Assembly: GCA_001800515.1 (NCBI GenBank)
Contig: MGVN01000056.1
Span: 1 to 12,083, forward strand
Origin: Elusimicrobia bacterium RIFOXYB2_FULL_49_7
Lineage (GTDB): Bacteria; Fibrobacterota; OXYB2-FULL-49-7
Reading direction: 5' to 3'
DNA length: 12,083 nt
The notes under the pieces were generated by a model. The model was given only the letters and a program-made list of their open reading frames with translations, made no database searches and was not told where the DNA came from. Both the position numbers and the translations under genes were made by a program. This document shows, piece by piece, positions 6,788 to 12,083 of this stretch. Numbering within the stretch: the stretch's first letter is position 1; each line of letters begins with the position of its first letter.

Positions 6788-9700
6788 ATGACTAAACAAA
6801 TACACGTCGGTGATAGTGTACTATACCATTCTAACCAAGAAGTGGTCGGGGAATATGTCAGCCTGCTGGGCGAGCCGTTTTATTGTATTCGTCATTATGA
6901 CCATATGGCCCCGTTCTTTATGAGTCTGGTCAGCAGTTCAGACTGTTGGATGTTTATTTCAAGCAGCGGCGGTTTATCGGCAGGGCGCGCCCATGCCGAA
7001 TCCGCACTTTTTCCGTATTATACGGATGACAAAATCACCGAAAACGCTTCAAACACAGGGCCCCTATCGATACTGAAAGTGACTAAAGATGATGCCGTGT
7101 TTCTTTGGGAACCCTTTTCGGATTTTTATGCGGGTTTGTACAAGATCGAACGCAATTTGTATAAAAACAGTTTTGGTGACAAGCTCATTTTTGAAGAAAT
7201 CAACCACCGTCTTGGGCTGACTTACCGCTATGCGTGGCGGACCAGCGATCGCTATGGATTTATCAAGACATCCTGGTTGATCAATCAGTCTGATAAATCA
7301 TGTCAGGTGACGTTATTGGATGGTTTACAGAATATCTTGCCCTGTGGGGCAAGTTCTGCAATGCAAAATTCATTCAGTAATTTGTTGAATGCTTACAAAC
7401 GCAATGAAGTCGAGCCGGAAACCAAACTGGGTATGTTTTCACTCAGTTCTACTATTACCGACCTCGCCGAACCGAGTGAGTCTTTACGAGCCACAACGGT
7501 CTGGTCGTTCGGGCTGGACCATTTTGACGTTTTACTAAGCACACGGCAGGTTGAATGCTTTAGACATGGCGGGGAGGTTTTTCCCGATGAAGATGTGCGT
7601 GGAACACGGGGTGCCTATCTGGTTCATGCAAACCTGGAACTGGCTTCGGGAAAGCAGGCAGCGTGGAGCGTGGTGGCGCAGGTTAACCAGGACGGGTTCC
7701 GCGTGGCAGAACTCCTTCGTGATTTAAAACAGGATGCGAGTGCGACCTTTGCAAGGGTTGAGCGGGATATTGCTTTGGGCACGGAAAAACTGGTGACTAT
7801 CGTTGCCGGCGCAGACGGATTACAAATATCCAAAGAGCATTTGAGCACGGCCCATCATTTTTCAAATGTCTTGTTTAATACTATGCGTGGCGGTATATTC
7901 ATCCGTCACTATACCGTGAAAAAGGCGGATTTGTTGGAATTCTTGACTGTACGTAACAAGGTTCTCTTTAGTCAACATCTCACCTTCATTGAAAATTTGC
8001 CCGATCAGTTTCAGAGCGATTCCTTGTTGGTGCATGCCGCAGCATCCGGGTCTGCTGATTTGCAGCGTTTGTGTTATGAATATCTGCCTCTTACTTTTGG
8101 GCGACGGCATGGAGATCCCAGCCGTCCCTGGAATCGTTTTTCCATTAATCTAAAGAAAGCGGATGGTACTCCCCGTCTCGATTACGAGGGAAACTGGCGT
8201 GATATCTTCCAAAATTGGGAGCCGCTGGCTTGGTCGTATCCGCAGTTTGCGGAGCAGATGGTGGTGAAATTCCTGAATGCCACTACGGCGGATGGCTATA
8301 ATCCCTACCGTATCAGCCGGGACGGCATTGATTGGGAAGTTCCGGACCCTGGCAATCCTTGGGCCAATATAGGTTATTGGAGCGACCATCAGATTATTTA
8401 TCTTGAAAAATTGATGGAGGTCTCAGCGCATTTTCATCCCGGCCAGTTGCAGAACTTACTTGACCGTCGCATTTTTAGCCATGTTGACGTCCCCTATCGT
8501 ATCAAAGAATATGAAGCGATTCTACAGGATCCTTACAACACCATCACTTTTGATTACGTCTTGAATGAAAGCATCGGTGAGAGGGTGGCACGGTTGGGCA
8601 CAGACGGTAAACTGGTTCAGGATGCCGATGGGCAGGTTTTTCATGTCAATATGAGTGAAAAATTGCTGGTTCTCTTGCTTGCCAAAATAGGCAACCTTGT
8701 TCCGGAAGGCGGCCTGTGGATGAATACGCAGCGCCCGGAATGGAACGATGCCAATAATGCCCTGGTCGGTAAAGGCCTCTCCGTCGTAACACTCGGTTAC
8801 TTGTTGCGCTACATTACCTTCTGTCAGGCATTGGTAAAGGGAGCATGCTTATCGGACATTTTGATCACGCGTGAGATAAAGGCATGGTTGGATGCAACGC
8901 TCGATGTGTTGGAACAATTTCAGGATACGCTGCCGTTTGTTTTCAGCGATGAACAGCGCAGTGCAATGATAAATGCGCTTGGGCAGGTAAGCAGCGATTA
9001 CCGCTGGAATTATTACCGCAACGGTTTCTCAGGGGAGTTTGTTTTGCTTGGAAAAGGCGATCTGCTCACTTTCTTTGCGCTGGCTCAGCGTTATGTTGAG
9101 CATAGCCTGCGTGCCAACCTGCGCGCGGATGGACTTTACCACGCCTATAATGTCATACATCTCCGCACCGGACAAACTGCGGTTGCCAACTTGTATGAGA
9201 TGCTCGAAGGACAGGTTTCGATCCTGTCGTCCGGGTTGTTGACCAGTGAAGAGGCCCTTTCCTTGTTGCGGGCTTTGCGTGCCAGCCCTATGTATCGCGC
9301 CGATCAAAACAGTTATCTGCTTTATCCGGATCGGAATCTGGCAGGATTTTTAAAAAAGAACAGAGTTTCTGCCGAACAGGTGCAGGGGCTTGACTTGGTA
9401 ACACGGCTGAACGAACTTGGCGACCGTTCTTTGTTGGCCAAAGATGTTGATGGAATATATCACTTCAACGGAACGTTCCGTAACGTTGAAGATGTCCGGC
9501 GTACATTACAAACCCTGGAAAAGAAGGAAGGCTTGACTGCATTGGTGGAAGCCGAGTCTGGGAAAATCCTCGACCTTTTTGAACAGGTTTTTAATCATCA
9601 TTCTTTTACCGGACGCTCCGGAACATTTTTTGCCTATGAAGGCTTGGGAAGTATTTACTGGCACATGATTACCAAGCTGATGCTGGCAGTACAAGAAGTT

Positions 9701-10270
9701 TATTTGCATGCGTTGAAAAACAAGGCAAAGACAGAAGTCATTCAAGCTTTGTACAATGCTTATTACGACATCCGCGATGGACTGGGATTCAACAAAACAC
9801 CCGACGTATATGGCGCTTTCCCAACGGACCCCTATTCTCACACGCCTGCCGGCCAGGGCGTCAAACAACCCGGTATGACCGGGCAGGTTAAAGAAGAAAT
9901 CCTTACTCGCCGAGCCGAGTTGGGATTGTTTGTTGAACAAGGTCAACTTTATTTTCATCCGGGGCTTCTACGTGATCGGGAATTCTCCCACCAGCCGGAG
10001 ACGTTTCACTATGTTGATTTGCAGGGGCAGTTCAGGATAATTGATTTGCCTGTCGGATCGCTTGCTTACACTTTTTGCCAGGTTCCCGTGGTTTATGTCC
10101 GCGCAGATGAAGCCCGGATCGAATTGGGCCTTGCCAACGGAACGTGTCAACAAATTTCCGGTTACAAATTAGATGACAACATGAGCCGACACATTTTCCG
10201 CCGCGATGGAACCGTGATTCGGATAACCGTTTTCCTGATTCAGCCAATTCCTCTTATTTCAATAAAATGA
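6788..10270 (+). CDS. Large cytoplasmic GH94-like (clan GH-Q) putative glycoside phosphorylase or hydrolase
   Basis: This 1160-residue protein has no signal peptide and starts 19 bases after the regulator stop, so the two form an operon. The N-terminal part (about 25-270) is a beta-sandwich-like region with APFFMSLVSSSDCWMFISS and LFPYYTDDKI. A helical region (about 400-1000) carries GYWSDHQIIYL (529-539) and RPEWNDANNALVGKG (about 649-663). These resemble the SDDHLW and GDWNDG motifs of the GH94 (alpha/alpha)6 barrel. By that match Asp654 in W-N-D would be the catalytic acid. Near the C-terminus are QPGMTGQVKEEIL and a closing beta-rich domain. GH94 enzymes are usually about 800 residues; GH149 and GH161 beta-1,3-glucan phosphorylases, as I recall, exceed 1000, so a relative of those is plausible. 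The phosphate-binding residues cannot be assigned. The predicted role is intracellular phosphorolysis of an imported oligosaccharide. The gene is certain; the clan is likely; the substrate and the choice between phosphorylase and hydrolase are unknown. Confidence 0.9.
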   Translation: MTKQIHVGDSVLYHSNQEVVGEYVSLLGEPFYCIRHYDHMAPFFMSLVSSSDCWMFISSSGGLSAGRAHAESALFPYYTDDKITENASNTGPLSILKVTKDDAVFLWEPFSDFYAGLYKIERNLYKNSFGDKLIFEEINHRLGLTYRYAWRTSDRYGFIKTSWLINQSDKSCQVTLLDGLQNILPCGASSAMQNSFSNLLNAYKRNEVEPETKLGMFSLSSTITDLAEPSESLRATTVWSFGLDHFDVLLSTRQVECFRHGGEVFPDEDVRGTRGAYLVHANLELASGKQAAWSVVAQVNQDGFRVAELLRDLKQDASATFARVERDIALGTEKLVTIVAGADGLQISKEHLSTAHHFSNVLFNTMRGGIFIRHYTVKKADLLEFLTVRNKVLFSQHLTFIENLPDQFQSDSLLVHAAASGSADLQRLCYEYLPLTFGRRHGDPSRPWNRFSINLKKADGTPRLDYEGNWRDIFQNWEPLAWSYPQFAEQMVVKFLNATTADGYNPYRISRDGIDWEVPDPGNPWANIGYWSDHQIIYLEKLMEVSAHFHPGQLQNLLDRRIFSHVDVPYRIKEYEAILQDPYNTITFDYVLNESIGERVARLGTDGKLVQDADGQVFHVNMSEKLLVLLLAKIGNLVPEGGLWMNTQRPEWNDANNALVGKGLSVVTLGYLLRYITFCQALVKGACLSDILITREIKAWLDATLDVLEQFQDTLPFVFSDEQRSAMINALGQVSSDYRWNYYRNGFSGEFVLLGKGDLLTFFALAQRYVEHSLRANLRADGLYHAYNVIHLRTGQTAVANLYEMLEGQVSILSSGLLTSEEALSLLRALRASPMYRADQNSYLLYPDRNLAGFLKKNRVSAEQVQGLDLVTRLNELGDRSLLAKDVDGIYHFNGTFRNVEDVRRTLQTLEKKEGLTALVEAESGKILDLFEQVFNHHSFTGRSGTFFAYEGLGSIYWHMITKLMLAVQEVYLHALKNKAKTEVIQALYNAYYDIRDGLGFNKTPDVYGAFPTDPYSHTPAGQGVKQPGMTGQVKEEILTRRAELGLFVEQGQLYFHPGLLRDREFSHQPETFHYVDLQGQFRIIDLPVGSLAYTFCQVPVVYVRADEARIELGLANGTCQQISGYKLDDNMSRHIFRRDGTVIRITVFLIQPIPLISIK

Positions 10271-11912
10271 TACGCCGGCTACAATTAAATTGTTCGGACT
10301 TAAGGGTTACAACGTACACCCCGCTCGGTTGATTAGCGGCATTCCAGACCACCCTGCTACTGCCGATGCTTTCGGACAAATCTGCAATCTGTTTTCCATT
10401 AACATTAAATATTCTTAGAGAAGCCCCATTTTTTTTTATCCGGGCATCAAGCCGTATGGTTGTTGAGGGATTAAATGGGTTTGGAGCCACCTTGAAAAAA
10501 GGAGAATTATTGACAAACGGTTTATAGGCAATTTTACTACCCTCTATAAGATCGTAATTGATAAATCTGACGCCCCCTTGTCCTGCACCGGCAGCATCAT
10601 TTGAATAATCCCAGACAAAAGGAATACGGCCGTCCGGGCATTTTACAGGTACCCCCATCTGATAAAATCTTTCAGGCTGAGAGACTATCTCTTCCGCTTC
10701 GGACCAGCTGTTATTCCCCAACCTTTTCTTAAGATAAATACGATACCGTCCGGCTGAGCTGTCCGCCCATAAACAATACACATTATTTTCGCAAACAGTA
10801 ACAGCCGCACGTCCGCCTAAGTCTGTATTCCAGATGCCATCTAAATAAGGATCGCCTTTAACCGTGGAGTCCGGGGAGTGATAGGTTCGAATCGCGGTTG
10901 TACCGACATCTTCTATGCTCCAGGTATCATTTTTAAGTACCGCGACTTGGACATTGCCCGTCGCACCGGTCATCGCAACAAATATTGTATCATAATCAAT
11001 CCCTGTCACCACAATGCTATTTGCACCAACACCGGCACTGATAACACTAAATTTTGCCCAATTCTGAGGCACTCCATTCGTATCGGGAAAGGAATAAGAC
11101 CATCCCAGTTTTCCAGATGATGCGGATATACTTTCCTTGCCGTTCCAGATAACGGCAACCCCGTTCTTATAGGGCACCGCAAAATAGGGGCCGTAATTAT
11201 TGTTGTAAAAATCAATCACACGTTTGTTGCCGACCATTTGCCAGGTTTTTCCGCTATCACTGGAATATTTGGCATGCATTCCCTGTCCCCAAAAAAAGCC
11301 GCCATGATACCAAATCTGCCAAAGTTGGCCGGAAGGAAGTTCAACGGTCATGCCCGACTGACATTTGCTGGCACTGTCATCGACCATATAATGGGGCTCC
11401 AATTCCCAGGTGTTCCCATTATATTTCACCTTTCTGAACCAAAGGGGAGAAGCACGATTATCGTCACACTTGAAAAATCCGCCGCATAATATATCATTGT
11501 TAATAAAGCTGTGATTATAAATTACATTTTGTGTATTGGTTGTGTAACTCTTTGTTGTATTTACAAAAGGGTAGCCGACAAGAGCTGAAGGAATTGTTTC
11601 TGCCCAAATTTGGGTTGGTGAGAGGCTGGCGCCATTCAGTCCTTTCCAAGTCAGCCCCCCATCAAAAGTGGCTATTGCATGTTTCGTCAGTATGGAAACG
11701 GCAATTTTGTTTTCATCGACAGCAACGACACCATAACGGCAAACCGTATTATAAGCACCGAAACTCCCTCTGCCATAAAAACCCTGCATGCCGACATGGC
11801 GCATAAAAGGCATTTCAATAGGCCCAATCGTTTCAGAAAAAACACTTAATACGGACAATAAAATAAGAAAAGAAAGAACCTTTTTTGCCGGCCCTTTTTG
11901 TTGGTTTAACAT
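10254..11912 (-). CDS. Secreted Asp-box beta-propeller protein with C-terminal sorting module, lacking the N-terminal binding domain
   Basis: The product has 552 residues. The start at 11912 is preferred over an upstream in-frame ATG at 11966 because GAAGAGG (11918-11924) sits 5 bases before it. The protein then begins with a proper signal peptide: MLNQQKGPAKK, then a hydrophobic stretch to about residue 30. The propeller region follows directly, with Asp boxes at 82-89 (TFDGGLTW) and 217-224 (SSDSGKTW). The pattern around SGMTVELPSGQLWQIWYHGG parallels the equivalent blade in the other two secreted proteins. Residues about 472-552 are the sorting module: APNPFNP at 476-482, then IFNVNGK and SGVYVVTL, ending RRIILLK. 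It is a shorter paralogue of the 754-residue protein, without its beta-sandwich. Its stop lies inside the convergent phosphorylase-like gene (17-bp overlap). It is probably an operon partner of the gene ending at 11968, 55 bases upstream. Its function outside the cell is unproven. Confidence 0.92.
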   Translation of the reverse strand: MLNQQKGPAKKVLSFLILLSVLSVFSETIGPIEMPFMRHVGMQGFYGRGSFGAYNTVCRYGVVAVDENKIAVSILTKHAIATFDGGLTWKGLNGASLSPTQIWAETIPSALVGYPFVNTTKSYTTNTQNVIYNHSFINNDILCGGFFKCDDNRASPLWFRKVKYNGNTWELEPHYMVDDSASKCQSGMTVELPSGQLWQIWYHGGFFWGQGMHAKYSSDSGKTWQMVGNKRVIDFYNNNYGPYFAVPYKNGVAVIWNGKESISASSGKLGWSYSFPDTNGVPQNWAKFSVISAGVGANSIVVTGIDYDTIFVAMTGATGNVQVAVLKNDTWSIEDVGTTAIRTYHSPDSTVKGDPYLDGIWNTDLGGRAAVTVCENNVYCLWADSSAGRYRIYLKKRLGNNSWSEAEEIVSQPERFYQMGVPVKCPDGRIPFVWDYSNDAAGAGQGGVRFINYDLIEGSKIAYKPFVNNSPFFKVAPNPFNPSTTIRLDARIKKNGASLRIFNVNGKQIADLSESIGSSRVVWNAANQPSGVYVVTLKSEQFNCSRRIILLK

Positions 11913-11917
11913 GTGAA

Positions 11918-11924
11918 CCTCTTC
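11918..11924 (-). promoter_or_regulatory. Ribosome binding site fixing the 11912 start
   Basis: GAAGAGG on the minus strand is 5 bases before ATG 11912. Using the ATG at 11966 instead would bury the signal peptide behind 18 charged or polar residues and would lie just one base from the upstream gene's stop. Confidence 0.65.
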
Positions 11925-11967
11925 TTTAAGTACATTATGGGAACAATCATATCTGTAAATCGTCAAG

Positions 11968-12083
11968 TCAATGGACTAAAAAAGAGCGTATCACCCGTTC
12001 CTCTTTTTGAGTTTTCATCCGTATAAAATAGAGTCCTGTGCCGGCATGACGCATATCCACCCATCGTTGTTGAAGGCGGTTTT
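11968..12083 (-). CDS. C-terminal end of a fourth secreted protein (sorting-module tail), 5' part outside window
   Basis: The last 38 codons are visible, ending in TGA at 11970-11968. The translated tail contains W-V-D-M-R-H, then AGTGLYFIRMKTQ, EERVIRS, and ends FLVH. This lines up with the ends of the two complete secreted proteins in the window: W-x-A/M, SG-Y-hydrophobic-V-L, and RR-hydrophobic-ILLK. It is therefore the final strand pair of the same sorting module, with a diverged last motif (SFLVH instead of ILLK). Nothing can be said about the rest of the protein. The reading direction and the 55-base gap suggest it is co-transcribed with the next gene. Confidence 0.75.
   Translation of the reverse strand, partial: NRLQQRWVDMRHAGTGLYFIRMKTQKEERVIRSFLVH

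Noticed and set aside
9506..9958. 150-codon minus-strand open frame inside the phosphorylase-like gene
   Set aside because: It is a shadow of the coding frame carrying QPGMTGQVKEEIL and other family-like motifs; it has no independent start signal.
1..11912. Annotation of the secreted proteins as true sialidases (neuraminidases)
   Set aside because: Asp boxes are structural and occur in many propellers. I could not find an RIP-type motif or a convincing arginine triad.
1..12083. CRISPR array, tRNA, rRNA, transposase or insertion-sequence ends
   Set aside because: I saw no regularly spaced repeats of CRISPR type, no tRNA cloverleaf-like segment and no transposase-like protein. The only notable repeats are the short CATACA elements.

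Overview
The window looks like bacterial accessory DNA for carbohydrate or polysaccharide sensing and processing. It encodes secreted proteins with a C-terminal sorting-type module: an NPFNP motif, then G-hydrophobic-Y, and an end close to R-hydrophobic-LLK. This module is common in the Fibrobacteres-Chlorobi-Bacteroidetes (FCB) group and in related uncultured phyla that use type IX-like secretion. A Fibrobacterota-like or other FCB-affiliated anaerobe would fit, but that is inference from motifs only; there is no rRNA or marker gene to confirm it.

Layout. Positions 1-3862 (minus strand) hold two tandem secreted proteins: a 754-residue protein (1598-3862), followed 55 bases downstream by a paralogue truncated by the window edge (1-1542). 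Positions 3863-4173 are a very AT-rich divergent intergenic region. It has a convincing sigma-54 (-24/-12) promoter facing the 754-residue gene, two copies of a 24-bp direct-repeat element, and a plausible sigma-70 promoter facing the other way. Positions 4174-10270 (plus strand) are a two-gene operon: an unusual sigma-54 activator with a lectin/LamG-like domain apparently set inside a PAS domain, then a 1160-residue cytoplasmic protein related to GH94-type (clan GH-Q) glycoside phosphorylases. Positions 10254-11912 (minus strand) hold a third secreted Asp-box protein whose 3' end overlaps the phosphorylase-like gene by 17 bp. Positions 11968-12083 hold the last 38 codons of a fourth secreted protein with the same C-terminal module.

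How the parts may work together (inference). The regulator would bind a sugar or glycan-derived ligand in the cytoplasm through its beta-sandwich domain. It would then occupy the repeated CATACA elements and activate the sigma-54 promoter of the divergent secreted-protein operon. The co-transcribed phosphorylase-like enzyme would process imported oligosaccharides. The secreted proteins (carbohydrate-binding-like domain plus Asp-box propeller plus sorting domain) would bind or cleave the polymer outside the cell. The substrate cannot be determined from the sequence. The sensor architecture and the matching promoter/operator arrangement are the most novel-looking parts of the window.
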